A stretch of DNA of 64,000 nucleotides, from the NCBI RefSeq assembly GCF_902459585.1, contig NZ_CABPSC010000020.1, positions 1-64,000 of the forward strand, read 5' to 3'. The stretch is from Pandoraea nosoerga. GTDB taxonomy: Bacteria; Pseudomonadota; Gammaproteobacteria; Burkholderiales; Burkholderiaceae. Made by a program: the position numbers and the translations under genes. Of this stretch, positions 44,526-55,000 are shown in pieces (the stretch's first letter is position 1; each line of letters opens with the position of its first letter). The notes beneath the pieces are model-generated. The model had not been told where the DNA came from and did no database searches. It saw only the letters and a program-made list of their open reading frames with translations.

Positions 44526-46271
44526 ATGGCGAGCCCGGCATCGCAAAGCGCGGCGCAGGACATTGCGTTCGTGCTGGAAACGCTCGGCGTGGGCGAAGCG
44601 CTCGCGCGTCTCGCGCCGTTGCGCGAACTCGACACGGCAACGCTCGTGCAGGTCGTCGACGAGGCCGCGCGCTTCGCGGGCGACGTGCTCGCGCCGCTCA
44701 ACGCCGTGGGCGAGCGCGAGGGCTGCACATGGCGCGAGACCAACGGCGGCGAGGTGCGCACGCCCGCCGGCTTTGCCGACGCCTATCGGCGATATCGCGA
44801 GGCCGGCTGGCCGTCGCTGCCGTGCGATCCGTCGCTTGGCGGGCAAGGCCTGCCGGTAGTCGCGCAAGTGGCGGTGCAGGAGCTCACCGCCGGGGCGAAC
44901 CTCGCCTGGACCATGTATCCCGGCATTCTGCATGGCGCCTACGAGTGCGTGCATCGCTTCGGAAGCGAGGCCTTGCGGGCTGCCTGGCTCGGGCCGTTGG
45001 TCAGCGGCGAAACGCTCGCGACCATGTGCCTGACCGAACCGGGCGCGGGCAGCGACCTTGGCCGGATCCGCACGCGTGCGCAATGGGCCGACGACGCGCA
45101 CGAAACGGCCCGTATCACCGGCGAGAAGATCTTCATCTCGGGCGGCGAGCACGACCTCACGCCCAATATCGTGCATCTGGTGCTGGCCCGCACGCCCGGG
45201 GCCCCGGCCGGCAGCGCGGGGCTCTCGCTGTTTCTCGCGCCCAAGGTGCTGGCCGACGGCCGGCGCAACGCCGTGCGCTGCACGGGCCTCGAGCACAAGA
45301 TGGGCATTCGCGGCAGCGCCACGTGTTCGATGGCGTTCGAGGGCGCCATCGGCTATCTCGTCGGCGCGCCCAACCGCGGACTCGAAGCGATGTTCGCGAT
45401 GATGAACTCCGCGCGCCTGCATGTCGGCGCGTCGGGCGTCGGCCTCGCGCAGCGCGCCTACGACATGGCGCTGCGCCACGCCCATGAGCGCGTGCAGTCG
45501 CGTGTGGCCGATGGTGCGCCGGATGCACCCATCGCGCAGCATCCGGCCGTGTGGCGGCTGCTCGAGGGGCAGCGCGTGGCGGTCGAAGGCGCGCGACTGT
45601 TGCTGTATCGGGCCGCGCTCGCCGTCGACGAGTCGCATCACGCCCAGACCGCGCAGGCCCGCGCGCAGGCCCATGCCCTGGCGGCGCTGCTCACGCCCGT
45701 CGTCAAAGCAATGCTCACCGAGCGGGCTTTTCTCGGGGCGAGCGACGCGCTGCAGGTGTTCGGCGGCTACGGTTACATCGAAGAGACCGGGATCTCGCAG
45801 GTGCTGCGCGACGCGCGCGTCCCGATGATCTACGAAGGCACCAACGAAATCCAGGCCGTGGATCTTCTTCTGCGCAAGATTGCGAAGGACGACGGCGCCG
45901 CGTTGTCGCACTGGCTGTCATGGGCGCGCTCGCAAGTCGCCGAGGCGCGCCGTCTGGAGGGCCTCGGCGGGTTCGATGCGGCGCTCGCCTGCCTGGACGA
46001 GTGGGCGCAGCTCATGGCACCGCTGCTCGCGCTGACGCGGACGTCGCCGCGCGCGGCGCTGTGCGTGGCGGGCGAAGTGATGCGCTCGGTGCATGGACTG
46101 TCCATGGCGGGACTGTGGGCGCACGCCGCGCTCGCGGCAGTTGCGGCCGGCAGGGCGGATCGCGCCAAGTGCCGGGCCGCGCGCTACTGGCTCAAGTTCG
46201 AACTGCCGCAGACCCGGTGCGCGATGGCGATCGTCGCGGCACAACTGACCGATCCGGAGACGGCCGAATGA
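44526..46271 (+). CDS. Acyl-CoA dehydrogenase of the hydroxycinnamate operon
   Basis: The 581-residue flavoprotein has the acyl-CoA dehydrogenase patterns CLTEPGAGSDLGRIRTRA, KIFISGGEHD, and the C-terminal catalytic glutamate region VPMIYEGTNEIQ. It has the long form with an extra C-terminal domain, as in FadE5-like enzymes. It starts one base after the fcs stop, so it is part of the operon. A role in reducing-side metabolism of phenylpropanoids, such as oxidising dihydroferuloyl-CoA to feruloyl-CoA, would make sense and is inference. Confidence 0.87.
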   Translation: MASPASQSAAQDIAFVLETLGVGEALARLAPLRELDTATLVQVVDEAARFAGDVLAPLNAVGEREGCTWRETNGGEVRTPAGFADAYRRYREAGWPSLPCDPSLGGQGLPVVAQVAVQELTAGANLAWTMYPGILHGAYECVHRFGSEALRAAWLGPLVSGETLATMCLTEPGAGSDLGRIRTRAQWADDAHETARITGEKIFISGGEHDLTPNIVHLVLARTPGAPAGSAGLSLFLAPKVLADGRRNAVRCTGLEHKMGIRGSATCSMAFEGAIGYLVGAPNRGLEAMFAMMNSARLHVGASGVGLAQRAYDMALRHAHERVQSRVADGAPDAPIAQHPAVWRLLEGQRVAVEGARLLLYRAALAVDESHHAQTAQARAQAHALAALLTPVVKAMLTERAFLGASDALQVFGGYGYIEETGISQVLRDARVPMIYEGTNEIQAVDLLLRKIAKDDGAALSHWLSWARSQVAEARRLEGLGGFDAALACLDEWAQLMAPLLALTRTSPRAALCVAGEVMRSVHGLSMAGLWAHAALAAVAAGRADRAKCRAARYWLKFELPQTRCAMAIVAAQLTDPETAE

Positions 46272-47152
46272 ATCTCGACAAACTCGTCGCCATCGACACG
46301 CACGTGCACGCCGAGGTGTCGTGCTGCCAGCCGCCGGACCTGTTCGGCAAGGCGTTCGACGACGCCGCCGACAAGTACTTCGGCACGGTGCTCAAGCAGA
46401 ACCGCCGCCCGACGATTCCGCAGACCATCGAGCATTATCGCGAGCGCAACATCGGCTTCGTGATGTTTACGGTCGATTGCGAGGCGAACATTGGCCGTCG
46501 CCGCATTCCGAACGAGGAGATCGCGGGATTTGCACAGGAGAACGCCGACATCATGATCGCATTCGCGAGCATCGATCCGCACAAGGGACGCATGGGCGTG
46601 CGCGAGGCGCGGCGTCTCGTCGAGACGTTCGGTGTGCGCGGCTTCAAGTTCCATCCGACCATGCAGGGATTCTTCGCGAACGACCGCATGGCGTATCCGA
46701 TGTACGAACTGATCGCCGAGCACAAGCTCACGGCGGTCTTCCACAGCGGCCATTCGGGCATCGGCTCCGGCATGCCGGGCGGCGGCGGTCTGCGGCTCAA
46801 GTTCTCGGAGCCGATTCACCTCGACGACGTGGCGACGGACTTTCCCGACATGAACATCGTCATCGCGCATCCGTCGTGGCCCTGGCAATCGCAGGCGCTG
46901 TCCATCGCGCTGCACAAGCCGAACGTCTACATCGATCTGTCGGGATGGTCGCCGAAGTACTTTTCGCCGGAGCTGATCCAGTATGCCAATTCGCTGCTGC
47001 GCGAGAAGATGCTGTTCGGCTCGGACTTCCCGCTGATCGCGCCCGATCGCTGGCTTCGCGACTTCGAGACGGCCGGCTTTCGCGACGAGGTCAGGCCGCT
47101 GCTGCTCAAGACGAACGCGGCGCGCATGCTCGGACTTGGAGGACAGGCCTGA
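46268..47152 (+). CDS. Amidohydrolase-2 family metal-dependent hydrolase/decarboxylase
   Basis: This 294-residue TIM-barrel protein has metal ligands in DTHVHAEV near the start, FKFHPT, HSGHSG, IAHPSWPW and GSDFPL. The family includes aromatic acid decarboxylases (gamma-resorcylate, 5-carboxyvanillate, ACMSD) and hydrolases. Its exact reaction here is unknown. It overlaps the acyl-CoA dehydrogenase by ATGA and ends the operon, so it probably serves hydroxycinnamate or vanillate metabolism. Decarboxylation of a ring acid is one possibility. Confidence 0.82.
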   Translation: MNLDKLVAIDTHVHAEVSCCQPPDLFGKAFDDAADKYFGTVLKQNRRPTIPQTIEHYRERNIGFVMFTVDCEANIGRRRIPNEEIAGFAQENADIMIAFASIDPHKGRMGVREARRLVETFGVRGFKFHPTMQGFFANDRMAYPMYELIAEHKLTAVFHSGHSGIGSGMPGGGGLRLKFSEPIHLDDVATDFPDMNIVIAHPSWPWQSQALSIALHKPNVYIDLSGWSPKYFSPELIQYANSLLREKMLFGSDFPLIAPDRWLRDFETAGFRDEVRPLLLKTNAARMLGLGGQA

Positions 47153-47198
47153 GAGCGGGGCCCCGAGGCTACCCCGATGCGGACCTTCGGCGCGGATG

Positions 47199-48146
47199 TC
47201 AGCGCAGCCCCGGCATGCCGTAGCGCAGGCGAGCGGCCTCGCGCATGGCGCTGATAAGCGTTTGCTCCGGCGGGGTGGGCAAGGTGTCGTTGCGCCACAG
47301 AATGCCGATGGACTCCTCGGTGCCTTTCATGGCGAAGGGCAGGGCGCACAGCACACCCTGCGCCAGGTCGTCCTGCACGGTGATTTCCGAGGCGATCCAG
47401 ACGACGTCGTCGTGCAGCGCCATCGCGCGCGCGAGCGACATCGACAGCAGTTCGGAATAGTCGTCGAGCGCGCCGACGCCGTGCGCGCGCAGGAAGCTGT
47501 CGGCCGTGTGGCGCAGGATCGTGCCGTGCGGTGGCAGCACCACATGGTAGCCGGCCACGTCGGCGAGCGACACGCTGCGCTGTTGCGCGAGCGGATGCGA
47601 CGCACGCACGACCACGCACAGCGGAGTGGCGCACAGGTGCTCGAACGTGAGCCCGGCCATGCCCTCCGGGTCCGACATGCGACCGAGCGCGAGCGCGACC
47701 TGTCCGGACTTCAGTTGCGCGAGGAGCTGCTGGTTCGCGCCGGTATGCACCTGCACGACGATGCCGGGCCACTCGCGGCGGAATGTCGCGAGCACGCCGG
47801 GCATCATGGCCGCCGCCAGCGTGGGCAGCACGGCGATCTCGACCACGCCGCCCGTCTGGCCGACCGCTCGCGAGAGCACGTCGATGCCCTGACGCAGCGC
47901 GCTCACGCTCGCGCCCGCGTGGCGCAGGAACAGTTCGGCCTGTGCCGTCGGCCGCGCGCCGTTGCGTCCGCGATCGAACAGGCGCACGCCCAGGAGCCCC
48001 TCGAGCTCGGCAATCGTCTTGCTGACGGCGGGCTGGGTAATGGACAGCGCCTCGGCGGCGCGCTGCAGGCTGCCGTGTTGCGCCACGGCGAGCAGGCATT
48101 GGAGATGGCGCAGCTTGATCCGGCCGTCGAGTCGATGTCGTTCCAT
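47199..48146 (-). CDS. pcaQ: LysR-family regulator PcaQ of protocatechuate genes
   Basis: The 315-residue protein has a LysR helix-turn-helix (LRHLQCLLAVAQHGSLQRAAEALSITQPAVSKTIAELE) and a periplasmic-binding-like effector domain. PcaQ regulators activate pca genes in response to beta-carboxy-cis,cis-muconate. It is divergent from pcaH with 131 bp between, and that region holds a TATATCC-N9-GGATATA inverted repeat. The N-terminus MERHRLDGRIKLRHLQCL is characteristic of PcaQ proteins. The ATG at 48146 is used. Confidence 0.9.
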   Translation of the reverse strand: MERHRLDGRIKLRHLQCLLAVAQHGSLQRAAEALSITQPAVSKTIAELEGLLGVRLFDRGRNGARPTAQAELFLRHAGASVSALRQGIDVLSRAVGQTGGVVEIAVLPTLAAAMMPGVLATFRREWPGIVVQVHTGANQQLLAQLKSGQVALALGRMSDPEGMAGLTFEHLCATPLCVVVRASHPLAQQRSVSLADVAGYHVVLPPHGTILRHTADSFLRAHGVGALDDYSELLSMSLARAMALHDDVVWIASEITVQDDLAQGVLCALPFAMKGTEESIGILWRNDTLPTPPEQTLISAMREAARLRYGMPGLR

Positions 48147-48185
48147 GCCGGGAAGTTATGAAAAGCCTAAGAAAATGTCAATAAA

Positions 48186-48208
48186 TATATCCGTTCATTA
48201 TGGATATA
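48186..48208. promoter_or_regulatory. Putative PcaQ operator (TATATCC-N9-GGATATA)
   Basis: A perfect 7-bp inverted repeat with a 9-bp spacer lies midway between pcaQ and pcaH. It contains the T-N11-A spacing typical of LysR-family sites. It starts 40 bp before the pcaQ start codon and ends 70 bp before pcaH. Confidence 0.6.
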
Positions 48209-48277
48209 GTTGTCGAAAACAAACTGGCGGGCGCGCGGCGCCTGGCCGGACCGTCAACACAAAAATGGAGTGAGACC

Positions 48278-48988
48278 ATGTCGAAAACGACAACCGTCCT
48301 GCGCCCCCGCGACTGGGATTCGCATCCCAGGCTCATCGACAGCGGGTACAAGTCCACGGCGCTGCGCGGCCCCAAACAACTGCTCGTCCCGATCAAGCAG
48401 AACCTGGCCGACCTGCGCGCGCCGGTGTACGGCCACGGCATCATCGGCGAGCTCGATGGCGATCTCACGCGCAATGCCGTGCGTAACGGCGAGCCGCTCG
48501 GCGAGCGCATCATCGTCACGGGCCGCGTGCTCGACGAAGGTGGCCGTCCGGTGCCCAACACGCTCGTCGAGCTCTGGCAGGCGAACGCATGCGGCCGCTA
48601 CGTGCACAAGGTCGATCAGCACGATGCGCCGCTCGACCCCAACTTTCTCGGTGCCGGCCGTGCGCTGACCGACGCGCAGGGCCGTTACAAATTCCTGACG
48701 ATCAAGCCGGGCGCCTATCCGTGGAAGAACCACCACAACGCCTGGCGTCCGCAGCATTTGCACTTCTCGGTGTTCGGTCAGTACTTCGCGACCCGTCTGG
48801 TCACGCAGATGTATTTCCCGGGCGATCCGCTACTCGCCTACGATCCGATCTTCCAGGCCACGCCCGCGCACGCGCGCGACCGTCTGATCGCGCGCTTCTC
48901 GATGGATGTCACCGAGCCGGAGTACGCGCTGGGTTATGAGTTCGACATCGTGCTGCGCGGTGCCGATCAAACGCCGATGGAGTCCTGA
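48278..48988 (+). CDS. pcaH: Protocatechuate 3,4-dioxygenase, beta subunit
   Basis: The 236-residue catalytic subunit opens protocatechuate between the hydroxyls to beta-carboxy-cis,cis-muconate. The non-haem iron ligands are visible: a tyrosine in ACGRYVHKVDQHDAPLDPNF, a second in GAYPWKNHHNAWRP and the two histidines of RPQHLHFSVFG. LVELWQANACGRY is a family signature. Length matches PcaH (about 235-240). The ATG at 48278 is preceded by GGAGTGAGACC. pcaG follows after three bases. Confidence 0.96.
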   Translation: MSKTTTVLRPRDWDSHPRLIDSGYKSTALRGPKQLLVPIKQNLADLRAPVYGHGIIGELDGDLTRNAVRNGEPLGERIIVTGRVLDEGGRPVPNTLVELWQANACGRYVHKVDQHDAPLDPNFLGAGRALTDAQGRYKFLTIKPGAYPWKNHHNAWRPQHLHFSVFGQYFATRLVTQMYFPGDPLLAYDPIFQATPAHARDRLIARFSMDVTEPEYALGYEFDIVLRGADQTPMES

Positions 48989-48991
48989 GCC

Positions 48992-49582
48992 ATGTCCGAA
49001 TACAAACAAACGCCGTCGCAAACGGTCGGTCCGTACTTCGCCTACGGCTTGTCGCCCGAGCAATACCTGTATGACTTCAAGAGCGCCTTTACGCCGGTCG
49101 TGGCGACCGAGCGCGCCGAGGGCGAAGCGATCCGCCTGATCGGGCAGGTGCTCGACGGCGCGGGCAACCCGATCAACGACGCGCTCATCGAGATCGTTCA
49201 GGCCGACGCCCACGGGCGTTATGTGCAGAGCGCGGACGATATCGCGCGCACCGGCTTTGCCGGTGCGGGCCGCTGCGGCACGGGCACCGATCCCGAGAAT
49301 CGCTTCATCATCGAAACGATCAAGCCGGGCGCGGTCGCCCCGGGTGAGGCGCCGCGCATCGACGTGATCCTGACGATGCGGGGCTTGCTCAATCACTTGT
49401 TTACGCGTATCTATTTCGACGACGAGGCCGCGGCCAACGCGCTCGACCCGGTGCTCCGGCAAGTGCCGGCCGAGCGTCGCCACACGCTCGTGGCGCGCCG
49501 CGAGGTGAGCGGCGGCCGCGTGTCGTACCGGTTCGACATCCGCATGCAGGGCGACGAGGAGACGGTATTCCTCGATCTCTGA
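48992..49582 (+). CDS. pcaG: Protocatechuate 3,4-dioxygenase, alpha subunit
   Basis: The 196-residue subunit forms the dioxygenase with PcaH. It carries TPSQTVGPYFAYGL at the start, LIEIVQADAHGRYV and the HLFTRIYFDDEAAAN segment. It resembles PcaH in fold but lacks the iron ligands, as usual. Length is normal (about 195-200). It starts three bases after pcaH, implying coupled translation. Confidence 0.95.
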   Translation: MSEYKQTPSQTVGPYFAYGLSPEQYLYDFKSAFTPVVATERAEGEAIRLIGQVLDGAGNPINDALIEIVQADAHGRYVQSADDIARTGFAGAGRCGTGTDPENRFIIETIKPGAVAPGEAPRIDVILTMRGLLNHLFTRIYFDDEAAANALDPVLRQVPAERRHTLVARREVSGGRVSYRFDIRMQGDEETVFLDL

Positions 49583-49695
49583 GTTCGGCCATGCAAGGCT
49601 GAAACTGGCGCGGCTTCGGGCCGTCGGCAGCACGATGCCGGCGGCCTGCGGCCGCATCCGCATTTTTGCAACGCATCAACCACATCGAATTTCCG

Positions 49696-51075
49696 ATGAC
49701 GGAACTGCTTGACTCCTTGCTGCGCGGCGCTGCCGTGGCCAAGCGCTTTTCGCGCGACGCCACCCTGCAGGCCATGCTCGACTTCGAAGTGGCGCTCGCC
49801 AGTGCCGAAGCGGACGCGGGGCTCATTCCCGCCGCGGCCGTAGCGCCCATTGCCGCCGCCGCCCGGGCGAGCGAGCTCGACTGGCCGGCGTTGCGCGACG
49901 ACGCGGCGCGCGCGGGCAACCTCGCCATTCCCCTCGTCAAGCAACTGACCGCCCGCGTGAGCGCGCGCGACGCCGAAGCCGCGCGCTTCGTCCATTGGGG
50001 GGCCACCAGCCAGGACGCCATCGACACCGGCCTCGTCCTGCAGGTGCGCGGCGCGCTCGACGATCTCGGCGCCGATCTCGACCGCCTGATCCATCGCCTC
50101 GCCGCGCAGGTGCGCGCGCATCGCGCGACGGTGATGATCGGACGCACATGGCTGCAGCACGCACTGCCCACCACGTTCGGCCTCAAGCTCGCCGGCACGC
50201 TCGACGCGCTGCTGCGCGCGCGCGCCGACCTGGCTGGCGTGCGCGAGCAGGCGCTATGCGTGCAGTTCGGCGGTGCGGCGGGCACGCTCGCGTCGCTCGG
50301 CACGCAAGGCCCCGCCGTCGCGGCGGCGCTCGCCCGTCGCCTGCATTTGCAAGAGGCGGCGACACCGTGGCATGGCCAGCGCGATCGCATTGTGCGCGTG
50401 GGCAGCTGGGCAGCTTCGCTCACGGGCTTGCTGGGCAAGTTCGCGCGCGACACGGCGCTGCTCACGCAGACCGAGGTCGGCGAGATCGCGGAAGCTTCCG
50501 GCCCGGGGCGCGGCGGGTCGTCGACCATGCCGCACAAGCGCAATCCGGTCGGCTGCGCGTCGATCCTGGCCGCCGCCGCCCGTACACCGCAACTCGCCGC
50601 CACGCTCTTTGGCGCGATGCAGCAGGATCACGAGCGCGGGCTGGGCACCTGGCACGCCGAGTGGGAGACGCTGCCCGAACTGCTCATGCTGTGCGGCGGT
50701 GCGCTGGCCGCCGCATGCGCGCTGGTCGAGGAGTGGAGCGTCGACACCGCACGCATGCGCGCGAACGTCGACATCACGCACGGGCTCATCATGGCTGAGG
50801 CGGTCACCATGGCGCTGGCCGAATCGATGGGCCGGCTCGAGGCGCATCGCCGTGTGGAGGCGCGCTGCCGCGATGCGATCGCGCAGCGGCGCCATCTGCT
50901 CGACGTGCTGCGCGAGGACGAGGCCATCACCGCGCTGCTGTCGGCCGAGGCGCTCGCGCGGCTGACGGAACCTCAACACTATCTGGGCGCCGCCGAGACG
51001 TTCGTGGACCGTGTACTGGCGCATGCCGACGTCGCGATGGCCCCCCAATCCCCAACCGGCAGGACATCCCAATGA
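49696..51075 (+). CDS. pcaB: 3-Carboxy-cis,cis-muconate cycloisomerase
   Basis: The 459-residue fumarase/aspartase-superfamily enzyme converts beta-carboxymuconate to gamma-carboxymuconolactone. The superfamily signature is clear (GRGGSSTMPHKRNPVGC), as is the other active-site strand FVHWGATSQDAIDTGL. The start is uncertain: the ATG at 49696 fits the family (MTELLDSLLRG), while a TTG at 49666 would add ten residues. There is a 113-bp gap after pcaG. Its stop overlaps pcaC by ATGA. Confidence 0.93.
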   Translation: MTELLDSLLRGAAVAKRFSRDATLQAMLDFEVALASAEADAGLIPAAAVAPIAAAARASELDWPALRDDAARAGNLAIPLVKQLTARVSARDAEAARFVHWGATSQDAIDTGLVLQVRGALDDLGADLDRLIHRLAAQVRAHRATVMIGRTWLQHALPTTFGLKLAGTLDALLRARADLAGVREQALCVQFGGAAGTLASLGTQGPAVAAALARRLHLQEAATPWHGQRDRIVRVGSWAASLTGLLGKFARDTALLTQTEVGEIAEASGPGRGGSSTMPHKRNPVGCASILAAAARTPQLAATLFGAMQQDHERGLGTWHAEWETLPELLMLCGGALAAACALVEEWSVDTARMRANVDITHGLIMAEAVTMALAESMGRLEAHRRVEARCRDAIAQRRHLLDVLREDEAITALLSAEALARLTEPQHYLGAAETFVDRVLAHADVAMAPQSPTGRTSQ

Positions 51076-51497
51076 ACGATCAGGAACGCTACGACAACGG
51101 CATGCAGGTGCGCCGCGCCGTGCTCGGCGACGCGCACGTCGAGCGCACGCTCACGCGTCGCAACGAATTCAACGACGACTTCCAGAACTTCATCACGCGC
51201 TTTGCCTGGGGCGATGTCTGGACGCGGCCGGGCCTCACGCGCCACATGCGCAGCATGATCACGCTCTCGCTGCTCATCGCCCTCAATCGGGGCGACGAGT
51301 TCCGCATGCACGTTCGCGCGGCCTTCAACAACGGCGTGACGCGTAACGAGATGAAGGAGCTGTTCCTGCACGCCGCGCTGTACTGCGGTCTGCCCGCCGC
51401 GAATCAGGCGATTCACGACGCGGAGAAAGTGTTCGCGGAAATGGAAGCGGCCGATCCGGGTTCCACCACCCGCGCGCGCGATGGCGCGCAAGGATGA
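51072..51497 (+). CDS. pcaC: 4-Carboxymuconolactone decarboxylase
   Basis: The 141-residue alpha-helical protein of the CMD/AhpD family decarboxylates gamma-carboxymuconolactone to beta-ketoadipate enol-lactone. Family patterns RRAVLGDAHVERTLTRRNEF, WGDVWTRPGLTRHMRSMITL and the NEMKELFLHAALYCGLPAAN block are present. It is a separate gene here, not fused to pcaD as in some bacteria. The start overlaps the pcaB stop. Confidence 0.95.
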   Translation: MNDQERYDNGMQVRRAVLGDAHVERTLTRRNEFNDDFQNFITRFAWGDVWTRPGLTRHMRSMITLSLLIALNRGDEFRMHVRAAFNNGVTRNEMKELFLHAALYCGLPAANQAIHDAEKVFAEMEAADPGSTTRARDGAQG

Positions 51498-51510
51498 GGG
51501 GGCGAGGGCA

Positions 51511-52308
51511 ATGACCGTGGAACGATTGATCGACATCGGCGACGCCGCGCTGCGCGTGGCCATCGACGGCGACGCATGCGCGCCGGCGCTCGTGCTCTCC
51601 AACTCGCTCGGTACGACGCTCGACATGTGGGCGCCGCAAGTGGACGTGCTCGCGCGCGAATTCCGCGTGATCCGCTACGACACGCGCGGGCACGGCGGCT
51701 CGTCCGCGACGCCGGGCCCCTACACCATCGACCAGTTGGGGCGCGACGTGCTCGCGCTGCTCGATGCGCTCGAGATCGAGCGCGCGAATCTGGCGGGCGT
51801 GTCGATGGGCGGCATGACGGGCATGTGGCTGGGCATTCACGCGCCGCAGCGCCTCGCACGCCTCGCCATCATCTGCTCGTCGGCGCACATCGGCGGTGAG
51901 GATGGCTGGAACGCGCGCATTCGCGCCGTGAGTTCCGAAGGGATGGGCGCGGTCGCGGACGCTGTCGTCTCGCGCTGGTTCACGCCCGCGTATGCCGAGC
52001 GCGAACCGGAGACCATCGAGCGCATGAAGGCGATGTTCCGTTCGATCTCGCCGCAGGGCTACGCCGCGGCGTGCGCTGCCGTGCGCGACATGAACCAGCT
52101 CGACGAGATCGCTTCGATCAAGGCGCCGACGCTCGTCGTGACCGGTGCCGACGATCTGGCTACGCCCCCCGCGATGTCGACGGCGATGGTGGAGCGCATT
52201 CCGGGCGCGACGCAGGTGATCGTGCCGGGCGCGCACCTGTCGAACATCGAATGCGCGACGGCGGTGAGCGATGCGTTGCTGACCTTCCTGCTGGGCGGCG
52301 CGCCCTAG
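51511..52308 (+). CDS. pcaD: 3-Oxoadipate enol-lactonase
   Basis: The 265-residue alpha/beta hydrolase opens the enol-lactone to beta-ketoadipate. The nucleophile is Ser98 in AGVSMGGMTG, the catalytic histidine is His242 in PGAHLSNIE, and ALVLSNSLGTTLDMW forms the oxyanion region. The start is set at the ATG at 51511, which has GAGGG upstream; an ATG at 51481 would overlap pcaC. It ends the pcaHGBCD operon. Its stop codon shares the palindromic CTAG with the stop of the opposing AraC regulator. Confidence 0.94.
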   Translation: MTVERLIDIGDAALRVAIDGDACAPALVLSNSLGTTLDMWAPQVDVLAREFRVIRYDTRGHGGSSATPGPYTIDQLGRDVLALLDALEIERANLAGVSMGGMTGMWLGIHAPQRLARLAIICSSAHIGGEDGWNARIRAVSSEGMGAVADAVVSRWFTPAYAEREPETIERMKAMFRSISPQGYAAACAAVRDMNQLDEIASIKAPTLVVTGADDLATPPAMSTAMVERIPGATQVIVPGAHLSNIECATAVSDALLTFLLGGAP

Positions 52309-53234
52309 TCCTTGTCGCCCAGATGCGCGTGTTGCGCCGTGCGCCGGAAGGCCGACGGCGTGACGCCGACGTGGCGCTTGAACACGCGGCAGAAGTACGC
52401 CGGGTCCTGGAAACCGAGCTCATAGGCTACGTGCGAGACGGGCGCCGGAATGTAGATGAGCTTGCGCCGGGCCTCGAGCATGAGCCGGTCCTGCACGAGA
52501 TCGAACGCCGACTTGCCGGCGATGCGCCGGCACAGCCGATTGAGCTTGCTCTCGGTCACGTGCAGTCTTTCCGCGTAGGTGGGAATCGACCACGCCTCGG
52601 TGTAGTGCGTCTCGACGAGTGCGCGAAAGCGGGCGAACAATTCCAGTTCCATGCGGCCCGCACGGCTTGCCGAGTCGTGGTGAGCGTGCAGCCGTGCGAG
52701 CAGCAGCAGTACGCTGCGCGTGAGCCATCCGACCATTTCCGCGTGCCCCAGCTGAGGACGTGAAAACTCGTCCATGATCAGACCCAGCAGCGTGTAGAGA
52801 CGGTCGCGCGTTTGCGGGGCGTCGCCCAGCGTGAAGAGCCAGGGCTTGCTCAGCAGCGACTCCATGTCGGCATCGACGCCGAGCGCCGCATCGAACGGCA
52901 CGCGCTGCGCCATCGTCAGCACGAAGCCGTGGGCGCCGCGCGAGAACCGAAAGTTGTGCACGGCCGACGGATGCACCGTGATCACGGCGGGGCCTTCGAC
53001 TTCCCACGTCGCGTCGTCGACGTTCGCCTCGACCGTGCCTTCGAAGATGGCGAGCACCTGAAACAGTCCGAGATGCCGGTGCGTGTCGATATGCCAATCA
53101 TAGAGACGGCTGCGCGTCTCGATCCATTCAATGTGCACGAAGTCGGCGCTGTCCGTTTCCGTCAACTCGCCGTACAGCGAGAATTCCGGGATCGTCTCGC
53201 GCGCCGCGCGCAGCCGGGATGACGCGACTGACAT
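52305..53234 (-). CDS. AraC-family regulator of pobA (PobR/PobC type)
   Basis: The 309-residue protein has an N-terminal cupin-like sensing domain (WHIDTHRHLGLFQVLAIFEGTV, VITVHPSAVHNFRFSRGAHG) and a C-terminal double helix-turn-helix (YAERLHVTESKLNRLCRRIAG, then VAYELGFQDPAYFCRVFKRHVGVTPSAFR). AraC-type PobR proteins activate pobA on binding 4-hydroxybenzoate. The gene is divergent from pobA. The ATG at 53234 follows AAGGGA; the frame extends 60 bp further upstream without a better start. Confidence 0.88.
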   Translation of the reverse strand: MSVASSRLRAARETIPEFSLYGELTETDSADFVHIEWIETRSRLYDWHIDTHRHLGLFQVLAIFEGTVEANVDDATWEVEGPAVITVHPSAVHNFRFSRGAHGFVLTMAQRVPFDAALGVDADMESLLSKPWLFTLGDAPQTRDRLYTLLGLIMDEFSRPQLGHAEMVGWLTRSVLLLLARLHAHHDSASRAGRMELELFARFRALVETHYTEAWSIPTYAERLHVTESKLNRLCRRIAGKSAFDLVQDRLMLEARRKLIYIPAPVSHVAYELGFQDPAYFCRVFKRHVGVTPSAFRRTAQHAHLGDKD

Positions 53235-54725
<1,491 letters not shown>

Positions 54726-54746
54726 CGCGCAAGGGGGCGTGCCGGC

Positions 54747-54780
54747 GCCCCCGGCGATAATCGCCGGTGCGGCCGGGGGC
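54747..54780 (+). terminator. Nested GC-rich hairpin after pobA
   Basis: GCCCCCGGC (54747-54755) pairs with GCCGGGGGC (54772-54780), and within it GGCGAT pairs with ATCGCC. There is no T-run. It lies 21 bp after the pobA stop and probably stabilises or ends the transcript before pcaK. Confidence 0.5.
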
Positions 54781-55000
54781 ATAACCTGCCGTTATGGATG
54801 GCTTGACGAAAGATCATTTCGGCGGACGGGCGAAACCCTTACAGTAGCGGCAGAATCCGGTGCCGCCGCGCGGCGCGGGGCGCGCCGCGCCCGTCCCCCC
54901 ACGGGCCTTGCCGCGGGCGCCGGAGTTCATATCAGCTCACACGAGTTCACATAAGAACGGAATGACATGCGGGGCCGACGCGCCCCCAGGAGACAGACTC

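Noticed and set aside
41545-44859. Very long open frame (over 1100 codons) on the plus strand across vdh and fcs
   Set aside because: It is out of frame with the well-supported vdh, fcs and acyl-CoA dehydrogenase genes, rich in Arg/Ala/Gly, and has no recognisable domain. It is a by-product of high GC content.
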